This document shows, piece by piece, positions 53,035 through 61,928 of a stretch of DNA of 64,000 nucleotides. The stretch spans positions 1 through 64,000 of the forward strand of contig NZ_JACHBY010000007.1 of assembly GCF_014200495.1 (NCBI RefSeq), read 5' to 3'. The stretch's first letter is position 1; every line of letters starts with the position of its first letter. This DNA is from Mucilaginibacter geliditolerans. GTDB lineage: Bacteria; Bacteroidota; Bacteroidia; Sphingobacteriales; Sphingobacteriaceae. Position numbers and translations under genes: made by a program. Under the pieces are notes generated by a model. It saw only the letters and a list, made by a program, of their open reading frames with translations. It was not told the DNA's origin and ran no database searches.

Positions 53035-56000
53035 TTAAAAAGTAACATTAACGCCGGCCAGGAAGGTTCTTACTGCCGGATAGGTGCCGTAATCAATGCC
53101 CTGTTTGGTGTTATCGTTGTCATAAAAATTCACTTCCGGATCAAGGCCGCTGTACTTGGTAATTGTTGCCAGGTTTTGCGCTGAAACATATACCCTTATT
53201 TGTTTTGCTTTAATTTTTGAAGCAATTCCGTTGGTGAAATTGTAGCCCAGTGAAGCATTTTTAAGTTTTAGGTATGAACCATTTTCAATATACCTGTCTG
53301 TTACCTGTGGCACCGGTGCATCTGTAGCGCGGGCAACAGTACCATTCGGGTTTGACGGGCTCCACCTGTTTAACAATGTAGCTGAGGCATTTTGGGTAAG
53401 CGTTGGTCTTTCTAAAGTTTGCTGCAACAGGTTAAAAATTTTGTTGCCGTATGAGCCGGTAAAGAATACTGACAGATCAAACTGCCCATAAGTAAATGTA
53501 TTGGTGATACTGCCTGTAAACTTTGGCTGGGCGCTGCCAAGATTGTGTTTATCTGCAGTGGTGATCTGCCCATCGTGGTTATTATCAACATATTTGGTAT
53601 CACCAACCTTTTGAGGCACGCCATTTAAAAGCGGTGCACCATTTGCAATATCAGCAGCGGTTAACAGGCCTTTGGTTGAGTATCCCCAAAAGGTCCCCAC
53701 AGGTAAACCTACCTGAACAATCACCGGTGAAACCTGCCCGGTTGGCGCAAGCGGATAGTAACTGGTAACACCCGGGCCTAAGCTTAAAACCTTGTTGCTG
53801 TTTGTGGCAAATTGAAGGTTAGTTTTCCAGCTGAATTTTTCAGATCTGATATTATCTGTATTGATACCCAACTCAATACCTTTGTTTTCCACACTGCCCA
53901 CGTTTTCAAGCTCGCTTGCGTAACCCGAATAAAGCGGCAACGGCACATTCAGCAAAAGGTCTGTGGTCTTTTTATAATAAGCATCGAAAGTTAGGTTAAT
54001 ACGACTATCAAATAAACCAAGATCCAAACCACCGTCGTATTGTGTAGTAGTTTCCCATTTCAGGTTAGGATTATCTAACTGTACAGGTGCAATACCGGTA
54101 ACCAGTTTGCTGCCGAAGTAGTAATTGGTTGGAGCTAATGCTTCTAAAGAGCTATATGGTGGAACCTCTGAGTTACCTGTTTGGCCTGCGCTCAACCTTA
54201 ATTTAAGGCTGTTAATGGTTTGCTCAAGTGGCTTAAAAAAGTCTTCCTTGTTTACATTCCATGAGAAACCTGCTGATGGGAAATACCCCCATTTGTTATT
54301 AGCACCCAATTTTGATGATCCGTCGGCACGTGCAGAAACGGTGACATTGTATTTATGTTCATACGAGTAGTTAACCCTCGCCAAATAAGAATCTAAAGCC
54401 TGGCTTGAAAAAACTGATGTTGGCAAATTTGCTATACCGGCATATGAAAGGTTGTTATAAGTAGTAAGGTTATTCGGGAATTTCTGAGCCGATGCTACCG
54501 ATGAATTAAACTTAGTATATTGTGTAGTATAGCCTGCTAAAATGTTTAAGAAATGGGTATTATTAAAAGCATGATCGTAAGTAAGTGTGTTTTCATTTAA
54601 CCAGCTTAACGAGTTTCCCGCACCAATTGAGGCATAACCACTTTGCGCATAACCACCCGATGTATTTGATGGGGCGTAGTAGTCTTGCGCGGTATTTAAG
54701 ATATCCACACCAGCTGTCACTTTCAGCGTAAGGTCAGTCACCAGTTTATATTCACCTGCTACGTTGCCCAATACACGGGTTAGCGTGGTGGTATTGGTTG
54801 TTGCCGTTATATCCTCCAGGGGGTTAGTAGGTGTGGGGATGTAGGGGCTGGCGGTATAATAGCTGCCGTCAGCATTTCTGATGGGCGATGCCGGCGAGGT
54901 TTGTATTAAACTGGCAAATGCATTGCTGAAGTTTATGCTGCCGTATGAGCTGCCAACCAGTTTGTTTTCTATTGATTGACTACCAAATACATTGGTTGAT
55001 ATTTTGAATTTATCGGAAACATTCTTTTCATAGTTAACCCTGGCCGAATATCGCTTAAAGCCAGTATTTAAGATAGTTCCCTGCTGGTCAAAATAATCCC
55101 CGGAAACCAGGTACCTTGATTTTTCATCACCGCCTGATACGGACAATTCAGCATTAAACTCAGGTGCATTACGTAATGCGGCATTTTGCCAGTTTGATCC
55201 TGTACCTAAAGCAGCCAGCTGGGCATCGCTGTAAGTTTTAGCAACACCGTCACTTACATTCACATCATTAACTAATGCTCCCCATTGTGAGGCATTTAAC
55301 AAGTCGAGCCTTTTAGCGATAGTTTGATCACCATAATAGCTATTGAAAGTTACATTATTTGTTCCCTTTTTACCTTTTTTAGTGGTAATGATCACTACAC
55401 CATTAGCTCCGTGTGAACCATAGATCGCGGTGGCCGAAGCGTCTTTTAATACTTCTATCGATTCAATATCATTGGGGTTGATGGTTGAAAGTGCATTTAC
55501 ACTGGTTCCATTTGAGCCAACATTCACATAATCATTATCATTATAAATGATAAAACCGTCAATTACGTATAAAGGTGCATTCCCAAATGATATGGAGTTT
55601 CCGCCGCGTATCCTTATGGTAGCCGTACTACCCGGTTGACCAGAGTTTTGTGTTACCGCAACGCCAGGGACTGCACCCTGCAACAAATTGTCAAATGCTG
55701 CTGCCGGCTGGTTCAGTATATTTTTAGGAACAGAGCCTACTGCGCCGGTAATGTCAGTCTTTTTCTGTGTGCCGTAACCTACAACCACCACGTTATTCAG
55801 CTCGTTTATATTTTCGGCGAGTTGTATATTAAGGGGGCTGCCGTTGGCTATAACCTCTTTGGTTTTATAACCAATAAAGCTGACCACTAATGTATATGGG
55901 AATTTTTGACCAGTCACAAAGGTAAAGCGACCATCGCTTCCTGTGGTAACCGCGTGGGTAACATTTTTTATCCGCAGGGTAACGCCACCTATGGGCTGTT

Positions 56001-56148
56001 TGGTGATGCTGTCGGTTACCTTTCCCTCTAACCTTGAGTTTATGATTGGGGTTTCTGTTTGCGCTAAAGCTGAAAATGGTATGATTATGAATATAAGCGT
56101 TTTTAGCGCCGTATGAAGCACATGTTTGGCATGGATATATATTTCCAT
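53035..56148 (-). CDS. SusC/RagA family TonB-dependent outer-membrane receptor
   Basis: A 1037-residue receptor: signal peptide (IFIIIPFSALAQ), a carboxypeptidase D-like regulatory domain (GKVTDSITKQPIGGVTLRIK, about 43-115), a TonB-box region (NNVVVVGYGTQKKTDITGAV near 117), plug domain (PGSTATIRIRGGNSI, LYVIDGFII, IESIEVLKDASATAIYGSHGANGVVIITTKKG) and a C-terminal barrel ending in aromatic VNVTF. It has no STN domain, unlike the second SusC at 58383, so it is probably not the direct signal receptor for the FecR/sigma pair. It is divergent from the ECF sigma gene. A long leader and a possible antisense RNA are described separately. Confidence 0.94.
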   Translation of the reverse strand: MEIYIHAKHVLHTALKTLIFIIIPFSALAQTETPIINSRLEGKVTDSITKQPIGGVTLRIKNVTHAVTTGSDGRFTFVTGQKFPYTLVVSFIGYKTKEVIANGSPLNIQLAENINELNNVVVVGYGTQKKTDITGAVGSVPKNILNQPAAAFDNLLQGAVPGVAVTQNSGQPGSTATIRIRGGNSISFGNAPLYVIDGFIIYNDNDYVNVGSNGTSVNALSTINPNDIESIEVLKDASATAIYGSHGANGVVIITTKKGKKGTNNVTFNSYYGDQTIAKRLDLLNASQWGALVNDVNVSDGVAKTYSDAQLAALGTGSNWQNAALRNAPEFNAELSVSGGDEKSRYLVSGDYFDQQGTILNTGFKRYSARVNYEKNVSDKFKISTNVFGSQSIENKLVGSSYGSINFSNAFASLIQTSPASPIRNADGSYYTASPYIPTPTNPLEDITATTNTTTLTRVLGNVAGEYKLVTDLTLKVTAGVDILNTAQDYYAPSNTSGGYAQSGYASIGAGNSLSWLNENTLTYDHAFNNTHFLNILAGYTTQYTKFNSSVASAQKFPNNLTTYNNLSYAGIANLPTSVFSSQALDSYLARVNYSYEHKYNVTVSARADGSSKLGANNKWGYFPSAGFSWNVNKEDFFKPLEQTINSLKLRLSAGQTGNSEVPPYSSLEALAPTNYYFGSKLVTGIAPVQLDNPNLKWETTTQYDGGLDLGLFDSRINLTFDAYYKKTTDLLLNVPLPLYSGYASELENVGSVENKGIELGINTDNIRSEKFSWKTNLQFATNSNKVLSLGPGVTSYYPLAPTGQVSPVIVQVGLPVGTFWGYSTKGLLTAADIANGAPLLNGVPQKVGDTKYVDNNHDGQITTADKHNLGSAQPKFTGSITNTFTYGQFDLSVFFTGSYGNKIFNLLQQTLERPTLTQNASATLLNRWSPSNPNGTVARATDAPVPQVTDRYIENGSYLKLKNASLGYNFTNGIASKIKAKQIRVYVSAQNLATITKYSGLDPEVNFYDNDNTKQGIDYGTYPAVRTFLAGVNVTF

Positions 56149-56275
56149 ATATTTAAATGTTTTATGTTAATGATTCGTTTCGTTAGTAAAGCTTTGATGA
56201 TCAGTATGTGATTCGCAGTCAGGGCTGATCCATCATATAATTTACCGGCAAGGCTTCCTTGCCGGTTGTTTTTTT
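56125..56275 (+). ncRNA. Candidate antisense small RNA in the susC leader
   Basis: On the plus strand TTTG (56125-56128) and TATATTTA (56148-56155) are 19 bp apart, close to the Bacteroidota promoter consensus. A strong intrinsic terminator follows at 56244-56275 (10-bp stem ACCGGCAAGG/CCTTGCCGGT and seven Ts). Together they predict an RNA of about 110 nt that is antisense to the 5' leader of the SusC gene starting at 56148. No reading frame is present. This is a prediction without expression data. Confidence 0.5.
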
Positions 56276-56510
56276 AATACGTTTTTCTAAAGTTTCATTT
56301 TGAGCTTAAAATTTATGATTAGAATGATCAAGATTGAGCATACCTATAGCTTTCGCTTCCGGCGTTCTGTATTAACCAATAAGAGAAATGGTAATAAACT
56401 GTGCGATTAGCAACAACAACAGGACATGCACAGCACCATTTTGGTATGTGTGAAAGTAAATAAGTTATTGTAAGAATGTAAAAATGCTTTCATTGCGTTT
56501 GTTTACCCGG

Positions 56511-56518
56511 CAAATATA
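56511..56518 (-). promoter_or_regulatory. Predicted -7 element for the first susC
   Basis: On the minus strand this is TATATTTG, a perfect match. If used, the susC leader would be about 355 nt and would include the whole antisense-RNA region. No convincing -33 box was found. Confidence 0.4.
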
Positions 56519-56616
56519 TAAAATATTTTATTATTCTACTAAATACATGGATTTAATAGAATTATGATTATAAATGTATTTTCTACAAATAACTACTAAA
56601 TCTATAGACTTTGTTT

Positions 56617-56624
56617 TATATTTG
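56617..56624 (+). promoter_or_regulatory. Predicted -7 element of the ECF sigma gene
   Basis: TATATTTG lies 15 bp before the ATG at 56640. It fits the vegetative promoter consensus and supports this start or the one at 56655. Confidence 0.45.
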
Positions 56625-56639
56625 TCAAAATCATTATTA

Positions 56640-57224
56640 ATGCAAGTACAGGGAATGCCAATTTTCACAGATCAGGAGCTGCTCGAAAAATTAAGGCAAG
56701 ATAACGCGGATGCGTTTGAGATCATCTACAAAAAATATTCCCCCCGTTTATATGCGCATGCTTATAAATTATTAAAAGATAAGGATGCATGTAAAGACAT
56801 CATTCAGGAGATATTTTCACAACTATGGTTTAAAAGGGATACACAGGAGATTAAAGCGCTTGATGCTTATTTATATGCGGCAACACGTTTCCAGGTGTTC
56901 AAAGTAATACGTTCTAGTCGTAGCTATGAAAACTTGTTTGATGTTGCAGATGAATTGCCTGTCTGTAGAAATACAGAAAGCGTAATGAATGAAAAAGAAA
57001 TGGCTTTGACGTTATATAATGGAATAGCCCAGCTGCCTGATAAATGCAGAACTATATTTTATATGAGCAGAATGGAATATCTTTCAAATAAGGATATTGC
57101 TTTAAAGCTTTCTATCGCCCCTAAAACCGTCGAAAATCAATTAACTATTGCTTTTCGCAAGCTTCGCGTTAATTTTCGCGAGTACCTTCCCGCTATAATA
57201 TTGATGGCGTACTGTTGCCGTTAA
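56640..57224 (+). CDS. ECF sigma factor of the sulfatase locus
   Basis: The start at 56640 (MQVQGMPIFTDQELLEKLRQ) is chosen over the longest frame because it follows the predicted promoter; Met at 56655 is also possible. The 194-residue protein has region 2 (YKKYSPRLYAHAYKLLKDKDACKDIIQEIFSQLWFKRD) and region 4 (LPDKCRTIFYMSRMEYLSNKDIALKLSIAPKTVENQL). It is of the Bacteroidota family coupled to FecR and SusC with an STN domain, 53 bp upstream of fecR. Confidence 0.93.
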   Translation: MQVQGMPIFTDQELLEKLRQDNADAFEIIYKKYSPRLYAHAYKLLKDKDACKDIIQEIFSQLWFKRDTQEIKALDAYLYAATRFQVFKVIRSSRSYENLFDVADELPVCRNTESVMNEKEMALTLYNGIAQLPDKCRTIFYMSRMEYLSNKDIALKLSIAPKTVENQLTIAFRKLRVNFREYLPAIILMAYCCR

Positions 57225-57277
57225 TATTTTTTCTTTCCTTTTGGGGGTAAGTCATCAATCTGTACACTTACCTATAA

Positions 57278-58267
57278 ATGAACAAACAAAAGTTCCGTAA
57301 ATTATTAGACAAGTTTCTTTCAGGAAAGGCTAATCGGGAGGAAGAGCAAATACTGTTTGATTGGTATGACGGATTCCAGAACGAGTCGTTTATTCCTGAT
57401 GAGGAATTATCAGCAGAGGAACAGCAAGAACTGTTTGCTGATATTCATACACGGATAGATGGTGGTACTGGCAATAAAGAGCGGAACTTACACTTTGCTT
57501 TTAGGATTGCGGCTTCCATTATTGTGATGATATCAATCCTTGGTGCGTGGTATGTCATTTTCAAAAGAGACGTTACCGTTCGGCAAAATATTATAGCTAC
57601 CGCTAAGGGGCAGAAAAAGAATTTTACACTCCCCGATGGTACAACTGTATGGTTAAATGCCGACAGCCGTTTAACCTTTCCGGTTCAATTTAATGAAGGT
57701 AAACGAGTGGTGACGTTAGAAGGTGAGGCCTATTTTGAAGTAAAGCATAATGCTAAGCAGCCTTTTATTGTTCATACCAATAAAATAGATATACAGGATA
57801 TAGGGACAGTGTTTGACGTAAAAGCTTATCCACAGGAAAATAAAGTGGAAACATCATTAATTAAAGGTGCGGTACAGGTGAGCGTTTTACAGGGTGATAA
57901 AAAAGTTGTTATTCTGCAACCGCAGCAAAAATTTGTGCTCGTAAAAGGAGCTCTTAATCCTAAGAACGCATCGCATGATATCAGTTTCGTTAACCATATA
58001 ACCACAGATCCCGATTTGCAGATAGCAAGGGAAACTGAATGGAGAAAAGGAATTCTGAGCTTTGACAATGAAAGTTTTTCAGATCTGGCGATTGAGCTGG
58101 ATAGATGGTATAATATAAAAGTGATATTTCAAAACCCGGCATTTAAAAATTACAGGTTCACAGGTACGCTAAATGATGCGGGTTTAGATACCGTAATGGA
58201 GGCGTTAATGCTGAGCGAGCATTTTAATTACAGAAAGGAGGCAGACAATATCGTTGTTATATACTAG
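57278..58267 (+). CDS. FecR-family anti-sigma factor
   Basis: The 329-residue protein has a cytosolic N-terminal part, one membrane segment near 68-90 (FRIAASIIVMISILGAWYVIF), a periplasmic FecR domain (ATAKGQKKNFTLPDGTTVWLNADSRLTFP, EGEAYFEVKHNAKQPFIVHT, VETSLIKGAVQVS) and a C-terminal DUF4974-type region (GTLNDAGLDTVMEALML). It holds the sigma factor until the STN domain of the receptor signals. It lies between the sigma gene and the receptor. Confidence 0.93.
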   Translation: MNKQKFRKLLDKFLSGKANREEEQILFDWYDGFQNESFIPDEELSAEEQQELFADIHTRIDGGTGNKERNLHFAFRIAASIIVMISILGAWYVIFKRDVTVRQNIIATAKGQKKNFTLPDGTTVWLNADSRLTFPVQFNEGKRVVTLEGEAYFEVKHNAKQPFIVHTNKIDIQDIGTVFDVKAYPQENKVETSLIKGAVQVSVLQGDKKVVILQPQQKFVLVKGALNPKNASHDISFVNHITTDPDLQIARETEWRKGILSFDNESFSDLAIELDRWYNIKVIFQNPAFKNYRFTGTLNDAGLDTVMEALMLSEHFNYRKEADNIVVIY

Positions 58268-58280
58268 CATCCAATAATAA

Positions 58281-58356
58281 AGGGAAACACTAATTAAGCA
58301 TTTCCCTCGATTCAAATTTTTAAGAACCAGATATCAATTGGCGTTGTCGCTGGTTC
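58281..58356. promoter_or_regulatory. Hairpins in the susC leader
   Basis: Two inverted repeats lie between fecR and the receptor gene: AGGGAAA/TTTCCCT (58281-58307) and GAACCAG/CTGGTTC (58324-58356). On the minus strand the first is followed by TTATTATT. They may act in mRNA processing or attenuation, or end an antisense transcript. Confidence 0.4.
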
Positions 58357-58382
58357 CATTTTAAACAAATCATTACAATAAT

Positions 58383-61300
58383 ATGCAAAAAAACCGAAAG
58401 CACGAGCGGAGTAACAGGCTTGTGGCTTATAAATTCCTATTAATGACCAAACTGACTTTTATCCTGATGTTGCTAACTTTTATGGATGTATCGGCAAAAG
58501 TCTATTCCCAGGATTCAAAAATTACGCTTTCGCTTGAAAATGTCACCATCAGTAAAGCTTTAAGATCGATAGAATCAAAGTCAGCTTATAAATTCTTTTA
58601 TAGTAATAGCCGTTTTCCGGCAGACAAGAAGGTAACGCTAACGGCAAAAGACAAAGCAGTAAAAGACCTGCTTGATGATATTTTAAATAATACACCATTT
58701 ACCTACCACTTATTGGGTGCGGATATTATCGTTATTACAGATAAAACCGCTCAATTATCCCCGGTGGTTATAAAAGGCAAGGTGGTTGATGAAAAAGGTT
58801 TGCCATTGCCAGGTGTAAATATACGGGTTAAAGGTACAGCCACGGGTGTTTCATCAGCCCAGGATGGCACCTATCAAATCACAGTTCCTGACGAAAACGC
58901 TATTTTGGTATATTCCTTTGTAGGTTATAAACCGCAGGAAACAAGCCCTAACGGTCATCACGTACTGGATATTAGTTTAAGCCCTGAATCGGGCAGTTTA
59001 AATGAGGTATTAGTTGTTGGCTATGGTACACAGAAGAAAAGTGATATTCTTGGTGCAGTAACATCATTTGATGCGAAAAATATTGCGGATAAACCCCTTG
59101 ACCGGGTAGAGCAGGCGCTGATCGGCGAAATGGCAGGCGTACAGGTTCGGCAGCAAACAGGTATGCCTGGCGTAGGTTTAAGCATCCTTGTTCGCGGAAC
59201 GGGCTCTATTACAGCCGGAAATGAACCATTATATGTGGTTGACGGTTTTCCGCTCGAGGTATCAAGCCAGAACTCCAACGGTACATTTACTAATAATCCT
59301 TTAAATAACATCAGCCCGTCAGATATTGAAAGTGTGCAGGTATTAAAGGATGCTGCCGCAGGAGCCATATACGGATCGCGGGCAGCTAATGGTGTTGTTA
59401 TAATAACCACCAAAAGAGGTCAGGCGGGTAAGGTTAAGATCAATTTTAATGCAAATACGGGTATAAGCTCAGTTTCAAAAAAGCTGGATGTTTTAAACGC
59501 GCAGGAATGGATAGAGCAGGCAACTGATGTAGAAAATGCCAATTGGGTGGCTTCCGGAACGGGGAGAACTGCTGACCAAACCAATGCAGAGCGCGCAGCT
59601 ATTTTGGGACTTACGAATGGTGCTGTAAATACAAACTATATGAGCGACCCGCGCTGGACCGAGCCCGGTCATCCCGGTCTCACTTATGTGGATTGGCAGG
59701 ACGAGGTTTTCCGCAAAGCGCTTTTCGAAAATTATAACCTGTCAGCAAGTGGTGGCTCTGAAAATGTAAAATATTTTATATCCGGTAATTATCTCAATCA
59801 AAACGGAACGCTGATTAATTCTAATTACATCAACTACGGCATGAGGGCTAATGTTGAGGCCAATGCGAGCAAAAAACTAAAGTTCGGCATTAATCTGGCA
59901 CCTACTTATTCCATCAATAATGCGCCAACGGCTGAAGGTAAGGATAATCAGTTGATGCATATTGCGCAAATGGTTCCTATTGTCGAGAGCTCAACAGGAA
60001 TCAACTCTGGTGCTTACGGTACTCCAACCTATACATGGTCCAATGCCAAAGTGATCAGCCCTTACGCATACCTCAAATCAACAGTAGACGAGATTAAAAT
60101 ATCACGTTTGTTAGGTACCGCGTATGCTGAATATGACATATTACCGGGCCTTGCTGTAAAATCAACCGTAAATTATGATGGCATTAGCCAAACTACAAAA
60201 ACATATATACCCGATTATGTAACCGTGGGGGCATCATCAGCTTTAACCACTAATCCTGGCCTTTACTCATCGGGTTCTTACACAGTGTTAAGCCAGCAGG
60301 ACTTTTTAAATGAGAATACCATAAGTTACAACAAGACTTTTGCAAATAAACACACTATCTCGGCAGTGGCAGGTGTTTCCTACAATATTGTGCACGATGA
60401 AACAGTTGGTCTGGCTACTGCGGGTGGGTATGCAAATGATATTATTACAACGCTAAACAACGCTATCCCAACAAGTGCCGGCGTAACCTATACCGGAACG
60501 AATACGGAAACCAACAATACCTTGTTCTCCTATTACAGCAGGCTGCAATATGCTTATGAAGACAAGTACCTTATTTCAGGTACGATCAGAAGAGATGCTT
60601 CTTCCAAATTTGGCGCTGATAACCGCTGGGGAACATTCCCGTCAGCATCAGTGGGCTGGCGGATCTCAAAGGAATCTTTTTTTGACGATGTAAAGCCGGT
60701 AAGTGATTTAAAACTACGGTTCAGCTGGGGAAAATCAGGTAATAACAATATTGGTAATTATAATTCAATCCCTACTTTATCAAGTGCCAATTATAATTTT
60801 GGTGGTAATACGCCTATATCGGCTACCGGTCAGGTGGTGTCAGGCTTGGCCAATCCATATCTTAAATGGGAAACATCAACAACTTACAATGCAGGCCTGG
60901 ATGCCAGCTTCCTAGCGGGGCGCATCAATTTAACCGTGGATGCTTATAATAAGAAAAATAGCGATCTGCTGTTAAATCTGCCAGTTTTAGCAGCCAGCGG
61001 ATTTACTACCAGCTTACAAAACATTGGAGCTGTAGTAAACAAGGGATTAGAACTCAGCCTAAACACTGTAAATATCAAACGGCAAGACTTCCAATGGTCA
61101 ATGAATGCCAATATAGCGTTCAATAAAAACACAGTAACCGCATTGGGGCCGGGCAATGCTACTATACAGATTGCTTCGGCTTATAGTGGCAGCAACGCAC
61201 CGTATTTGCTGGAAAAAGGATTGCCTGAATTTAGTTATTACGTAACCAAAGTTGAGGGTATACTTACCGCCGCTGATATTGCAAATCCTAAAGTTGCCAA

Positions 61301-61913
61301 AATAGCAGGCGAAACGGTTGGCGATCCAAAGTATTATGATGCCAACAATGATGGTGTTATTAATGCTAATGATCGCGTTGTAGACGGTCACCCTAGTCCG
61401 GATTATACCTGGGGGTGGACAAATACTTTCCGCTATCATGATTTTGATTTAAGCGTGCTGGTTTACGGGCAGCATGGTGGTTCTATATTATCCTATTTCG
61501 GACGGGCAATTGATGTGGCCGGCAGTACCTCTCAAAATCTACTGGGTGTGTGGAATGACCGCTGGACACCGGAAAATCAAAATTACAGCGCGCCAAGAGG
61601 GAAACTTGATCCCACTTATACCGTGCCTTACGTAACATCCGACTGGATTTACTCAACCGATTTCATCAGGGTACAAAATATCACTTTAGGGTATAACCTT
61701 AAAAAGCTTTTCCCTAACTCAAAATCAATCAGCGGAGCGAGGGTATACGTTACCCTTGAGAATTATTTTGGGCATGATAAATATACAGGAGGCGTAAATC
61801 CGGAAGCGCAGAATACTAACGTGAGTGGTAACAGCAGCTATGCAGTGCCCGGTGATTATGGTTCAATGCCATTAAGTAAAACAGCATCACTGGGTGTAAA
61901 CTTTAGCTTTTAA
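58383..61913 (+). CDS. SusC-type TonB-dependent receptor with STN signalling domain
   Basis: A 1176-residue receptor. After a signal peptide (LTFILMLLTFMDVSAKVYSQ) come an STN domain (ITLSLENVTISKALRSIESK, about 48-120), a carboxypeptidase D-like domain (GKVVDEKGLPLPGVNIRVKG near 130-205), a TonB-box region (NEVLVVGYGTQKKSDILGAV), the plug (GLSILVRGTGSITAGNEPLY, IESVQVLKDAAAGAIYGSRA) and the barrel, ending LGVNFSF. The STN domain is the expected partner of FecR, so this receptor should both import and signal glycan presence. It is followed by its SusD after 15 bp. Confidence 0.95.
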   Translation: MQKNRKHERSNRLVAYKFLLMTKLTFILMLLTFMDVSAKVYSQDSKITLSLENVTISKALRSIESKSAYKFFYSNSRFPADKKVTLTAKDKAVKDLLDDILNNTPFTYHLLGADIIVITDKTAQLSPVVIKGKVVDEKGLPLPGVNIRVKGTATGVSSAQDGTYQITVPDENAILVYSFVGYKPQETSPNGHHVLDISLSPESGSLNEVLVVGYGTQKKSDILGAVTSFDAKNIADKPLDRVEQALIGEMAGVQVRQQTGMPGVGLSILVRGTGSITAGNEPLYVVDGFPLEVSSQNSNGTFTNNPLNNISPSDIESVQVLKDAAAGAIYGSRAANGVVIITTKRGQAGKVKINFNANTGISSVSKKLDVLNAQEWIEQATDVENANWVASGTGRTADQTNAERAAILGLTNGAVNTNYMSDPRWTEPGHPGLTYVDWQDEVFRKALFENYNLSASGGSENVKYFISGNYLNQNGTLINSNYINYGMRANVEANASKKLKFGINLAPTYSINNAPTAEGKDNQLMHIAQMVPIVESSTGINSGAYGTPTYTWSNAKVISPYAYLKSTVDEIKISRLLGTAYAEYDILPGLAVKSTVNYDGISQTTKTYIPDYVTVGASSALTTNPGLYSSGSYTVLSQQDFLNENTISYNKTFANKHTISAVAGVSYNIVHDETVGLATAGGYANDIITTLNNAIPTSAGVTYTGTNTETNNTLFSYYSRLQYAYEDKYLISGTIRRDASSKFGADNRWGTFPSASVGWRISKESFFDDVKPVSDLKLRFSWGKSGNNNIGNYNSIPTLSSANYNFGGNTPISATGQVVSGLANPYLKWETSTTYNAGLDASFLAGRINLTVDAYNKKNSDLLLNLPVLAASGFTTSLQNIGAVVNKGLELSLNTVNIKRQDFQWSMNANIAFNKNTVTALGPGNATIQIASAYSGSNAPYLLEKGLPEFSYYVTKVEGILTAADIANPKVAKIAGETVGDPKYYDANNDGVINANDRVVDGHPSPDYTWGWTNTFRYHDFDLSVLVYGQHGGSILSYFGRAIDVAGSTSQNLLGVWNDRWTPENQNYSAPRGKLDPTYTVPYVTSDWIYSTDFIRVQNITLGYNLKKLFPNSKSISGARVYVTLENYFGHDKYTGGVNPEAQNTNVSGNSSYAVPGDYGSMPLSKTASLGVNFSF

Positions 61914-61928
61914 TTCATAAAGTCAACA

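Noticed and set aside
56244..56275. Hairpin as terminator of the first susC operon
   Set aside because: It lies upstream of that gene's start and has its T-run on the opposite strand, so it cannot end that transcript.
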